The notes under the pieces are model-generated. The model saw only the letters and a program-made list of their open reading frames with translations, was not told the DNA's origin and did no database searches. The position numbers and the translations under genes are program-made. DNA of 13,393 bases from Saprospiraceae bacterium. GTDB taxonomy: Bacteria; Bacteroidota; Bacteroidia; Chitinophagales; Saprospiraceae. This document shows, piece after piece, positions 7,159-13,316 of this stretch. The first letter of the stretch is position 1. Every line of letters starts with the position of its first letter. The stretch lies in assembly GCA_027009605.1 (NCBI GenBank), contig JALVCY010000227.1, forward strand, positions 1-13,393, written 5' to 3'.

Positions 7159-8112
7159 CTAATCAAAAAGAGAATCCACAAAGGCCTTTTTGTTAAATAC
7201 TTGGAGATGATCCATGCCTTCTCCTACGCCTATGTACTTGATAGGAATCTTGAATTGGTCGCTGATGCCGATGGCTACACCGCCTTTGGCCGTGCCGTCT
7301 AATTTGGTCAAAGCCAAGGCCGTGACATCGGTGGCTTCACTAAATTTTTCACATTGCTCAAAGGCATTTTGGCCGGTGGTGGCATCTAGCACCAAAAGGA
7401 CTTCGTGTGGGGCACCGTCCATTTTTTTGTTGATGGAGTTTTTGATTTTGGACAATTCCTTCATTAAATTGATCTTGTTGTGCAGTCTGCCGGCGGTGTC
7501 AATGATGGCTACATCCATATCATTTTCGATGGCGTAATTGACCGTTTCGAAGGCGACGGCAGCGGGGTCGGTGTACATACCTTTGGAAAAGAAGTCGGTA
7601 TCTGCCCGTTTGGCCCATATACCGAGTTGGTCAACGGCAGCGGCCCGGAAGGTATCGGCTGCTCCCAGAACGACTTTGAGTCCTTGTTCGCGGTATTGGT
7701 GGGCGAGTTTGCCTATGGTGGTGGTTTTGCCTACGCCATTTACGCCGACGACTAGGATGACATAGGGTTTGGTGAAGGCGGGGATGGTAAAGTCTTCGAG
7801 TCCTTCGGTATTGTTTTCCGAAAGGAGTCGGTTGATTTCGTCCTTTAGGATGGTGTTTAATTCGGCGGTATTGATGTATTTGTCTTGTTTGACGCGAGCT
7901 TCCAAGCGGTCAATGATTTTGACGGTGGTATCTACTCCGACATCAGAAGCGACCAAAATTTCTTCTAAATCATCCAAAAATGCTTCATCGACGGTAGATT
8001 TACCGGCAACGGCTTTGGTAATTTTGGAGAAGATGCCTGTTTTGGTTTTTTCTAACCCCTTATCCAGGTCTTCTTTTTTCTTTTTAGAGAAGAATTTTTT
8101 GAAAAAGCTCAT
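7159..8112 (-). CDS. ftsY: Signal recognition particle receptor FtsY (GTPase)
   Basis: FtsY is the SRP receptor at the inner membrane; with Ffh it delivers ribosome-nascent chain complexes to the Sec translocon. The 317-aa protein starts with a short basic membrane-targeting segment (MSFFKKFFSKKKKEDL). The helical N domain follows (about 25-100) and then the G domain with the P-loop GVNGVGKTT (123-131), the SRP-GTPase motif DTFRAAA (153-159), DTAGR (205-209) and TKLDGTAKGG (269-278). It lacks the long acidic A domain of E. coli FtsY, as is common in Bacteroidota. It lies downstream of rpmB-rpmG-DUF4295, a conserved order in the phylum, but a terminator at 8228-8263 suggests it also has its own promoter. 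Confidence 0.98.
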   Translation of the reverse strand: MSFFKKFFSKKKKEDLDKGLEKTKTGIFSKITKAVAGKSTVDEAFLDDLEEILVASDVGVDTTVKIIDRLEARVKQDKYINTAELNTILKDEINRLLSENNTEGLEDFTIPAFTKPYVILVVGVNGVGKTTTIGKLAHQYREQGLKVVLGAADTFRAAAVDQLGIWAKRADTDFFSKGMYTDPAAVAFETVNYAIENDMDVAIIDTAGRLHNKINLMKELSKIKNSINKKMDGAPHEVLLVLDATTGQNAFEQCEKFSEATDVTALALTKLDGTAKGGVAIGISDQFKIPIKYIGVGEGMDHLQVFNKKAFVDSLFD

Positions 8113-8227
8113 AGTTTCTGTGATTGTAATAAGACAACAAAAAAGAGGAGAAAAGTTTTGGGGATGTATGGCTTTCTTAAGAATTAGTGCAAAGGAAAGA
8201 GGCGTGCAAAATCTAATTCACCAACCC

Positions 8228-8263
8228 AAAAAAGGCCTTTCTCCGGAAAGAAAAGCCTTTTTT
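8228..8263. terminator. Bidirectional intrinsic terminator between the DUF4295 gene and ftsY
   Basis: AAAAAAGGC pairs with GCCTTTTTT, with an inner stem CTTTC/GAAAG closed by TCCG and a 4-A bulge. T-runs follow on both strands. It would end the leftward rpmB-rpmG-DUF4295 transcript before ftsY. Confidence 0.75.
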
Positions 8264-8282
8264 ACAAAAGAGTAGGGTAGGA

Positions 8283-8459
8283 CTATTTTTTTGCAAAAAA
8301 GTCATCTACTTCATCCTTGTGTAGGATGACTTCTTTGTAGGTATATTTTCCTGTAACAGGATCTTTGATTGATTTGACGACCTTGACGTGCTCTTTACCG
8401 GAGCCTGCGTTAGCGGCACGTTGAGCAATCCGGGCGTTTTTAGATACTTTTTTAGCCAT
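8283..8459 (-). CDS. DUF4295 family small basic protein
   Basis: A 58-aa protein starting MAKKVSKNARIAQRAANAGS and ending DEVDDFFAKK. It is lysine-rich and matches the DUF4295 family, found almost only in Bacteroidota directly after rpmG. The TGKYTYKEVILHKDEV segment is the conserved part as I recall it. It starts 2 bp after the rpmG stop codon, so it is surely co-transcribed with the two ribosomal protein genes. Its function is unknown; its position, size and charge suggest a ribosome-associated role, which is inference. Confidence 0.92.
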   Translation of the reverse strand: MAKKVSKNARIAQRAANAGSGKEHVKVVKSIKDPVTGKYTYKEVILHKDEVDDFFAKK

Positions 8460-8461
8460 GA

Positions 8462-8650
8462 TTATTTGATTTCGCGGTGAATAGTGTACTTTCTAAGGAT
8501 GGGGTTGTATTTTCTCAACTCCATTCTGCCTGGTGTATTCTTTTTGTTCTTTTGGGTGACATATCTAGATGTACCCGGTTGACCGGAATTTTTATGTTCC
8601 GTGCATTCAAGAATCACCTGAATTCTATTTCCTTTTGATTTCTTAGCCAT
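8462..8650 (-). CDS. rpmG: Large ribosomal subunit protein bL33
   Basis: This 62-aa protein begins MAKKSKGNRIQVILECTEHK and contains the bL33 core GTSRYVTQKNKKNTPGRMEL and KYNPILRKYTIHREIK. It has a single cysteine (C16) and lacks the paired CxxC motifs, so it is the zinc-independent form. Its ATG overlaps the last base of the rpmB stop codon by 1 bp (coordinate 8650), which implies translational coupling. Confidence 0.98.
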   Translation of the reverse strand: MAKKSKGNRIQVILECTEHKNSGQPGTSRYVTQKNKKNTPGRMELRKYNPILRKYTIHREIK

Positions 8651-8913
8651 TACGAGATTACTTTAGTCAGTTTAACGCCCGTGTCAACACCTTTCTTTTC
8701 CAGCTTACGCAAATATGCATAAACACCGAGCTTATTAATGTTTTTCATTGCTTTGCCGGACACTTTCATAGTCACCCATTGCCCTGTTTCAGGGATGAAG
8801 AAACGTTTTTTGTGTACATTCGGGATAAAACGTCTTTTAGTCTTCGCATGTGAGTGCGAGACGTTGTTTCCCGAGATTGGCTTTTTACCTGTCAGTTGAC
8901 ATATTCTAGACAT
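8650..8913 (-). CDS. rpmB: Large ribosomal subunit protein bL28
   Basis: This 87-aa protein begins MSRICQLTGKKPISGNNVSH, the typical bL28 N terminus, followed by HAKTKRRFIPNVHKKRFF. It is slightly longer than the usual 60-80 aa. It is first in the rpmB-rpmG-DUF4295 group. Only 64 bp without a terminator separate it from the upstream tRNA-Arg on the same strand, so they may share a transcript. Confidence 0.98.
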   Translation of the reverse strand: MSRICQLTGKKPISGNNVSHSHAKTKRRFIPNVHKKRFFIPETGQWVTMKVSGKAMKNINKLGVYAYLRKLEKKGVDTGVKLTKVIS

Positions 8914-8977
8914 CTTCTACTGTTTTTGTCCTGTGTGAATTACAAAAATGCTTGCGGCTATCTTCGTGTTCCTTTTT

Positions 8978-9054
8978 TGGTGACCCCGGCAGGGTTCGAA
9001 CCTGCAACCTCCTGATCCGTAGTCAGGTACTCTATCCAGTTGAGCTACGGGGCC
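8978..9054 (-). tRNA. tRNA-Arg (anticodon ACG)
   Basis: On the minus strand the sequence folds as a full cloverleaf. The acceptor stem is GGCCCCG with CGGGGTC, the anticodon stem CCTGA/TCAGG encloses loop CTACGGA, and the T arm is GCAGG-TTCGAAC-CCTGC. The anticodon ACG reads CGN arginine codons after A-to-I editing. The 3' CCA is encoded (8978-8980). A perfect -7 box lies 12 bp upstream. Confidence 0.97.
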
Positions 9055-9066
9055 GATTTTGGAGTG

Positions 9067-9074
9067 CAAAGATA
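9067..9074 (-). promoter_or_regulatory. -7 promoter box for tRNA-Arg
   Basis: Read on the minus strand this is TATCTTTG, an exact match to TAnnTTTG and identical to the box in the CRISPR repeat. It lies 12 bp from the tRNA 5' end. I do not find a clear TTG at the usual -33 distance; that stretch is an A-run on the minus strand. Confidence 0.55.
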
Positions 9075-9470
9075 TGGCTTTTTTTTTTGTGATGGTAGTT
9101 TTTTTTGTTTTTTTTTGGTCTTTGGTCTTTTGGGCGCAGCAAGCTGCTTTTGGTCTTTGGTCTTTGGGGCGCGCCTGTGGCGCTTTTGGTCTTTGGCTTC
9201 GGTAGTGGTTTGCTCTTGGCTTCTTTGCTGAATATTTTATAAGTTGAAGAAGTTGATTCGCTGCGCTAGTTGATTCGCTCGCAAGCTTCGCTAGTTGAAG
9301 AAGTTGAGACGTTTGTCTTTGGCTCCTTGGTTGAGCTTGTCCCGATTACTATCGTGGATACGGACTTCGTGGTTGAGCTTCGCTTGGGACGTGGATCGCT
9401 AAGCACGGAGCGCAGCGTAGTGATTGGTGAGCCAAACTGTTCCCCTGTATGCCATTGGCTCTGGATGAAT

Positions 9471-9558
9471 GTCGTAGATTTTGAAAATCTGATATGTTTG
9501 GCTTTTGCTGTAATTGTACGGCTTTGGGGCTTGTGTCTTGTCGTAGATTTTGAAAATC
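9471..9558. repeat. 19-bp direct repeat with internal palindrome
   Basis: GTCGTAGATTTTGAAAATC occurs identically at 9471-9489 and 9540-9558. Each copy contains GATTTTGAAAATC, a perfect 13-bp palindrome around a central G. The role is unknown. Confidence 0.8.
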
Positions 9559-9623
9559 GGTGGGTTCTTGGCTTATTTTCGGTACACCGGTGTAGCGGTT
9601 TAGCGGTATAACGGCTAGGTAGG

Positions 9624-9726
9624 AAAGAAATCTTGCTACTTGAACGCCAAAGGCAAATAACGGTATAACGGTGTAACAGTGTAACGGTGCAACGGGAAGG
9701 CAAGAAAGAAATCTTGCTCCTTGAAC
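9624..9726. repeat. 22-bp direct repeat, 81 bp apart
   Basis: The segments 9624-9645 and 9705-9726 differ at one position. Each begins AAAGAAATCTTGCT and ends CTTGAAC. The DNA between and around them carries variants of CGGTATAACGG and GTGTAACGG, as if a larger block had duplicated and decayed. Confidence 0.7.
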
Positions 9727-9832
9727 TTAACGGCTAGGCAGCCAAGAGCATAGTCCCCCTTGAACGCCGAAGGCAATGAACGCCCGAAGGGCAAATTGAA
9801 AATTGAACGCCAAAGGCATTGAACACCAAAGG
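9642..9832. repeat. GAACGCCRAAGGC palindromic repeat series
   Basis: Five variants of a short unit, GAAC followed by a small palindrome such as GCCAAAGGC, GCCGAAGGC or GCCCGAAGGGC, occur near 9642, 9762, 9778, 9804 and 9820 (the last, ACACCAAAGGA, is degraded). Four of them lie close together just upstream of the first regulator gene. Compensating changes (GCC..GGC to GCCC..GGGC) keep the dyad. Confidence 0.7.
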
Positions 9833-9936
9833 ATTACAAGAAAAATAGATGATTCAACGCTAGGCTTGATAAAAAGATGATAATTCTCATCGAATCCCAA
9901 TTTTTTTGTACATTTACCGCCGAAATAATAGGAATC

Positions 9937-10593
9937 ATGCTGAAAAAAGAAAAAATACAGGAGATTTTAAATAAACACTACCATCAACTGGCAGAGATTC
10001 CTTTGCAGGAAAATATCATGCAAGAAGGTAATCTGAAAAAGTTTAAAAAGGGGGATGTGACGCAAGAAATCGGCTCTTATGTGAAGTTTGTGCCGCTACT
10101 CTATAAAGGTACGCTAAAAGTACTTCGGGAAGATGAAAATGGTAATGAGATCTTTCTTTATTACTTGCATGCGGGGGATTCTTGCTCGATGGCGTTTTCT
10201 TGCTGTATGATGCACAAAAAGAGTGAAGTCCGTACTAAAGTCGTGGAAGATGTGGAGTTGATTGCCATTCCGATGCGGTTTGTGGACGAATGGATGATGA
10301 AGTATCATTCTTGGAAGAATTTTGTCATGAAGTCCTATGATATGCGGATGATGGAGCTGATTCAGACGATTGATGAAATCGCTTTCCTGAAAATGGATGA
10401 GCGATTGATGAATTATCTGACCCGTAAGTCCAAGGCCATCGGTGCCAATACGATTTATTCTACCCATCAGGAGATTGCTCAAGATTTGAATGCTTCGCGT
10501 GAAGCGGTTTCCCGTCTCCTTAAGAAGTTAGAAAAACAATCGATATTGTCTATCGGCCGGAACAAAATTACCTTGTTAGATTCACTAAATTAA
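9937..10593 (+). CDS. Crp/Fnr-family transcriptional regulator (first of a pair)
   Basis: The 218-aa product has an N-terminal cyclic-nucleotide-binding-like beta-barrel (about 25-115), a long dimer helix (about 125-160), and a C-terminal winged helix-turn-helix with THQEIAQDLNASREAVSRLLKKLE (176-199) as the DNA-reading part. I do not see the RxxS phosphate cassette that binds cAMP in E. coli CRP. Cysteines C83, C89 and C90 lie in the effector domain (DSCSMAFSCC). I chose ATG 9937 (MLKKEKIQEIL, preceded by AGGA); the frame opens at 9877 but the added residues are unlike the family and overlap a likely promoter (TACATTTA, 9909-9916). The stop overlaps the next gene in TAATG. The effector is unknown. 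Confidence 0.9.
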   Translation: MLKKEKIQEILNKHYHQLAEIPLQENIMQEGNLKKFKKGDVTQEIGSYVKFVPLLYKGTLKVLREDENGNEIFLYYLHAGDSCSMAFSCCMMHKKSEVRTKVVEDVELIAIPMRFVDEWMMKYHSWKNFVMKSYDMRMMELIQTIDEIAFLKMDERLMNYLTRKSKAIGANTIYSTHQEIAQDLNASREAVSRLLKKLEKQSILSIGRNKITLLDSLN

Positions 10594-11237
10594 TGGACGT
10601 ACCGGCTAAAATTCAGTTGCTTCGGGCTAATTTTCCCGTCTTTCAACAATTTGAATTGATTGAGACAATTGCTCAAAATAGTCAATATTTGGACGTACCT
10701 GAAGGGACGGTCATCCTGAATGTTGGGCAGTATATCAAGGTGATTCCGTTGGTGGTGTCGGGTTCGGTAAAGGTCTTTAGAGAAGATGATGACGTACGAG
10801 AAGCTTTATTGTATTATATCAAACCGGGTCAGTCGTGTGCCATGACCTTGGCTTCTTCTCTAAAACCCGGGCGGAGTGAGATAAAGGCGGTAGCCTTGGA
10901 AAAAACGGGGATTATTGCCTTGTCCGTTGACTCCTTGTATGATGTGAATAAGAGATTTCCATCTTGGTATCATTTTGTCTTCGAGACTTTTGGGATGCGC
11001 TTTAATGAACTCATACAAGCCTTTGAAGGTGTGGTATTTCATCATTTGGATGAGCGGTTGATGAGTTATTTGAAACAACGGGCAGACACCGTAGGCCGTT
11101 CCGTGCTCAAAATCTCTCACAGTGAAATAGCCAAAGATTTAGCTACTTCTAGGGAGGTGATTTCCAGATTATTGAAGCAATTTGAGCAAGAAAAGCTGGT
11201 TTTGTTGGCTAGGGGACAGATTACGCTTATTAATTGA
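10593..11237 (+). CDS. Crp/Fnr-family transcriptional regulator (second of a pair)
   Basis: The 214-aa protein is a diverged paralogue of the preceding one. Compare GQYIKVIPLVVSGSVKVFRE here with GSYVKFVPLLYKGTLKVLRE there, and SHSEIAKDLATSREVISRLL here with THQEIAQDLNASREAVSRLL there. The barrel is at about 20-115 with a single conserved cysteine (C82 in GQSCAM), the dimer helix at about 125-165, and the HTH at 176-195. The canonical cAMP-contact arginine-serine cassette is again not evident. Its ATG overlaps the upstream stop codon by 1 bp, so the two are translated together. Similar length and coupling suggest they could form heterodimers or act in series; that is inference. In Bacteroidota, regulators of this type are often found near DUF2892, rhodanese and sulfur-handling genes. 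Confidence 0.9.
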   Translation: MDVPAKIQLLRANFPVFQQFELIETIAQNSQYLDVPEGTVILNVGQYIKVIPLVVSGSVKVFREDDDVREALLYYIKPGQSCAMTLASSLKPGRSEIKAVALEKTGIIALSVDSLYDVNKRFPSWYHFVFETFGMRFNELIQAFEGVVFHHLDERLMSYLKQRADTVGRSVLKISHSEIAKDLATSREVISRLLKQFEQEKLVLLARGQITLIN

Positions 11238-11255
11238 ATGGTGATTTCTTTAAAT

Positions 11256-11286
11256 TTGTCGCAAGACGATATTTGTTACACTTTTG
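11256..11286 (+). promoter_or_regulatory. Candidate promoter of the Omp28-like gene
   Basis: TTG (11256-11258) is followed after 18 bp by TACACTTTTG (11277-11286), a -7 box with one extra base between TA and TTTG. A start near 11291 would leave a leader of about 40 nt. The GTTAC-CTTTTG core resembles the -7 region in front of the DUF2892 gene. Confidence 0.4.
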
Positions 11287-11332
11287 CATAGATTGAAAAA
11301 GCAGAAGTCTAATTTTTACAAAAATAATAATC

Positions 11333-12364
11333 ATGAAAAAAATTCTACTCCTATTCATAGCTATTGGTTTTAGCTATTTTGCGAAAGCTCAAGAAGTGCC
11401 GCAGATACAATCCAGCCTAATCATCAAAAGAACCGCCACTTGGTGTCCTTCTTGTGGAGGCTGGGGCTGGGATTTGTTTGAGCAATTAATCCAAGATAAT
11501 GACGAGAAGGCTATTTTGTGGGCGGAGCATCCTAGCGGAGACTTGCAGAGTGCCACCAGTCAAGGCATTGATGCCAACCTTACGGGGGATGGTCAGCCTA
11601 GATTTTATCTGAATAATGTGGATCAGGCGGGGACTTCTGTCACCATCCGAAATGCGATTAAAACGGGTGTGCTTCAAAATGCCGATTTTTTCCCTACCGC
11701 CAATGCCATTCCTACTAATATTACCATTGATAACAATCAAATATCCCTTACGGTAAAATCCAAGTTTTTTGTGCAAGCAGAAGGCGAATACTACCTGAAT
11801 GTCTATGTCGTTGAAAATGGAGTCATCAATGAACAAGCAGGGCGTGGAACTTATGCCGTGCATGAAAAAGTATTGAGAGATGATATGGCCGGCGAGGCCT
11901 TTGGGGTGCTTTTGGCGCAAGGAACGGTACCGGCCAATATTCCTTTTTCGACGGATTTTACGATTCCGATTGCTAATGATTGGGATGTAAATCATATCGA
12001 ATTGTCCACCGTAATTTGGAAAAAGGTGGGTTTGAAATATGAGTTTGTCAATGGCACTGAGACGAAAAATATACTTACTTCGACCCAAGCTCCTATCCTG
12101 AAAACAGCCAACATATCGGTCTCTCCGAATCCTGTAAGTACCCAAGCGACTATTTCTTTGGATTTTGCGGAGTTGTTTGCCGGCAAGGTGGTTTTGTATG
12201 ATGTTGCCGGGCAATATATTCAGGATTTGATGGTTGCCCCAACCGGTTTGGTCGGGCATCATACGGTCATATTAGACGCTGCTTCGCTAAAAAATGGGGT
12301 TTATTGGGTTCAATTGGTAGGGGATGCGGGTGTGCTTTCGCAAAAAATAGTGGTGATTCGGTAA
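11333..12364 (+). CDS. Secreted Omp28-like thioredoxin-fold protein with T9SS sorting domain
   Basis: The 343-aa protein starts with a signal peptide (MKKILLLFIAIGFSYFAKAQ, likely cut near residue 19-20). A thioredoxin-like segment follows with ATWCPSCGGWGWDLFEQL, a CxxC motif at C38/C41. The middle (about 120-250) is predicted beta-rich and resembles the Omp28 family of Bacteroidota. The C terminus from about 256 is a type A sorting domain for the type IX secretion system: SVSPNP near 262-267, VVLYDVAGQ near 286-294, NGVYWVQL near 321-328, ending QKIVVIR. The protein is therefore probably exported by Sec, then moved across the outer membrane and anchored or released by T9SS. A redox or disulfide role from CPSC is an inference. 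It lies 95 bp after the regulator pair with its own likely promoter. Confidence 0.9.
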   Translation: MKKILLLFIAIGFSYFAKAQEVPQIQSSLIIKRTATWCPSCGGWGWDLFEQLIQDNDEKAILWAEHPSGDLQSATSQGIDANLTGDGQPRFYLNNVDQAGTSVTIRNAIKTGVLQNADFFPTANAIPTNITIDNNQISLTVKSKFFVQAEGEYYLNVYVVENGVINEQAGRGTYAVHEKVLRDDMAGEAFGVLLAQGTVPANIPFSTDFTIPIANDWDVNHIELSTVIWKKVGLKYEFVNGTETKNILTSTQAPILKTANISVSPNPVSTQATISLDFAELFAGKVVLYDVAGQYIQDLMVAPTGLVGHHTVILDAASLKNGVYWVQLVGDAGVLSQKIVVIR

Positions 12365-12458
12365 TGGCGTAGCCGGGTTTTGTCTCCTACTTGGTTGCCC
12401 GATAAAAGTATAAAAAAATGCGGCTAAAGCCGGTTTCTAGCTTGGCTTTTGGTCTGTC

Positions 12459-12515
12459 AGCTAAAGCAGGCGGTAAAAGCTAAAGCAGACAGTAAAAGCT
12501 AAAGCAGGCGAAAAT
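12459..12515. repeat. 19-bp tandem repeat, three units
   Basis: AGCTAAAGCAGGCGGTAAA at 12459-12477, a two-base variant at 12478-12496, and a third unit from 12497 that diverges over its last bases. Confidence 0.85.
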
Positions 12516-12610
12516 GGTAGCAGCCAAATTTATTTGGCCGGGAAAAACTCTTATCAACTCCCGAATGAATTCGGACGTACCAGCGAGATTCGGCGCCAAT
12601 TTGGGCTTGT

Positions 12611-12668
12611 TTTACCGTTGATTTTACTTTACCGTTGGTTTTACTTTACCGTTGGTTTTAACCAACGG
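12611..12668. repeat. 17-bp tandem repeat, three units, ending in a hairpin
   Basis: TTTACCGTTGRTTTTAC repeats at 12611, 12628 and 12645. The last unit runs into its own complement: CCGTTGGTT (12649-12657) and AACCAACGG (12660-12668) form a 9-bp inverted repeat around TT. Confidence 0.85.
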
Positions 12669-12721
12669 ACAGAAAGCAAAAATATAAGGGGCTTTAGCCC
12701 CATTGGCTGACTAAAAAAAAA

Positions 12722-12886
12722 TGTAACTATTTAGGTATCCACTATTTTGGTCAAAAAATGCCCTTTTTGCGCCTGTTTTTGCTAAAATTTTCTCACGTAG
12801 CCCAGCTACGCTTCAAAAATTGTAGCTTCAACATACACAAAAATGCCTATTTTTTGCCTTAAAATAGGAGCACCTAAACAGTTACA
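12722..12886. repeat. Imperfect inverted-repeat element, about 165 bp
   Basis: The ends are TGTAACTATTTAGGT (12722-12736) and ACCTAAACAGTTACA (12872-12886), complementary at 14 of 15 positions. Complementarity continues inwards with gaps (CTATTTTGGTCAAAAAATGC against the right arm) to a central CGTAGC-CCA-GCTACG hairpin. A-runs flank both sides. The right arm is duplicated at 7001-7059. It has no coding capacity and resembles a MITE or a large REP-like palindrome. Confidence 0.8.
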
Positions 12887-12915
12887 AAAAAATAAAAATG
12901 CGGCTAAATTTGCTT

Positions 12916-12935
12916 CTTCCGAATAAATTCGGAAG
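12916..12935. repeat. Hairpin CTTCCGAAT-AA-ATTCGGAAG
   Basis: A perfect 9-bp inverted repeat. Its core and the following GTACCA recur at 12561-12582 as CCGAATGAATTCGG plus ACGTACCA, so it is a small dispersed unit. It lies directly before the candidate operator of the DUF2892 gene. Confidence 0.7.
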
Positions 12936-12942
12936 TACCAAT

Positions 12943-12987
12943 GTAACAAAAGTCACGATAGGATGAGTAGGGATTCTGTTACTTTTG
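12943..12987 (+). promoter_or_regulatory. Candidate Crp/Fnr operator and promoter of the DUF2892 gene
   Basis: GTAAC-AAAA-GTCAC (12943-12956) is a near-symmetric dyad, followed by a perfect -7 box TACTTTTG (12980-12987). With a start near 12991 the dyad centre lies about 41-42 bp upstream, the class II activator position. No TTG is present at -33, which fits an activator-dependent promoter. A second, weaker GTTAC-TTTT-GTTGT overlaps the -7 box (12978-12991). Confidence 0.45.
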
Positions 12988-13061
12988 TTGTATCATGGCT
13001 TCTGCGCTTAGCAATGAGCATGAATTTTTCTAAATTGGTGAATAACCACAAAAAATTGATT

Positions 13062-13262
13062 ATGACAAAGAATGTAGGTTCAACAGACAAGATGATTAGA
13101 ATTGTTTTAGCCTTAGTGCTAGGATATCTTTATTATTCCGGAGTATTGACCGGAACAGCCGGAATTATTGCCATCGTAGTAGGCGCCATCGCTTTGCTGA
13201 CAGCGGTGATTAACTATTGCCCATTGTACTCCGTTATCCACATGAGTACCAATAAGAAATAA
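13062..13262 (+). CDS. DUF2892 family small inner-membrane protein
   Basis: The 66-aa product begins MTKNVGSTDKMIRIVLALVL and has two hydrophobic segments (about 11-29 and 33-51) joined by a short turn, then NYCPLYSVIH with C53. This is the DUF2892 domain, also found fused to rhodanese in YgaP of E. coli and linked to sulfur handling there. The frame is open upstream to 12963, but ATG 13062 is chosen because the family starts with KNVGxxDKxIR and the added residues would overlap the promoter. It follows the regulator pair and the Omp28-like gene on the same strand but has its own promoter and a strong terminator, so it is monocistronic. Its molecular function is not known. Confidence 0.9.
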   Translation: MTKNVGSTDKMIRIVLALVLGYLYYSGVLTGTAGIIAIVVGAIALLTAVINYCPLYSVIHMSTNKK

Positions 13263-13285
13263 CAGTACCTAGACCACTACAAAAA

Positions 13286-13316
13286 AAAGAGAAGACCATT
13301 TTGTGGTCTTCTCTTT
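13286..13316. terminator. Strong intrinsic terminator after the DUF2892 gene
   Basis: AAAGAGAAGACCA (13286-13298) and TGGTCTTCTCTTT (13304-13316) form a perfect 13-bp stem around TTTTG. The T-rich 3' side and the A-run on the 5' side allow use in both directions. Confidence 0.85.

Larger units (their letters stand above)
9055..9876. other. Gene-free, repeat-rich intergenic region
   Basis: About 820 bp between tRNA-Arg and the first regulator gene hold no credible gene. The 145-codon minus-strand frame at 9266-9703 has a Ser/Thr/Arg/His-rich low-complexity product generated by the repeats. From left to right I see: long T-runs and repeated TTTGGTC units (about 9078-9200); repeated GTTGAAGAAGTTGA and TTCGCT units (about 9243-9310); a 19-bp direct repeat (9471-9489 and 9540-9558); repeated CGGTATAACGG and GTGTAACGG units (about 9603-9692); a 22-bp direct repeat (9624-9645 and 9705-9726); and a GAACGCCRAAGGC series (9642-9832). 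Confidence 0.7.
12365..12960. other. Gene-free region of nested small repeats and hairpins
   Basis: I find no credible gene in these roughly 600 bp. The stretch contains a 19-bp tandem repeat (12459-12515), the palindromes CCAAATTTATTTGG (12525-12538) and CCGAATGAATTCGG (12561-12574), a 17-bp tandem repeat ending in a hairpin (12611-12668), GGGGCTTTAGCCCC (12688-12701), an inverted-repeat element (12722-12886), and a 9-bp hairpin (12916-12935). AAAAATGCGGCTAAA occurs at 12414-12428 and again at 12894-12908. Confidence 0.7.

Noticed and set aside
9266..9703. 145-codon minus-strand open frame in the repeat-rich region.
   Set aside because: Its product is low-complexity and Ser/Thr/Arg/His-rich, produced by the DNA repeats, with no recognisable domain.
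11486..12262. 258-codon minus-strand open frame opposite the Omp28-like gene.
   Set aside because: The + strand gene has a signal peptide, CxxC and T9SS domain; the opposite frame is a shadow with no family resemblance.
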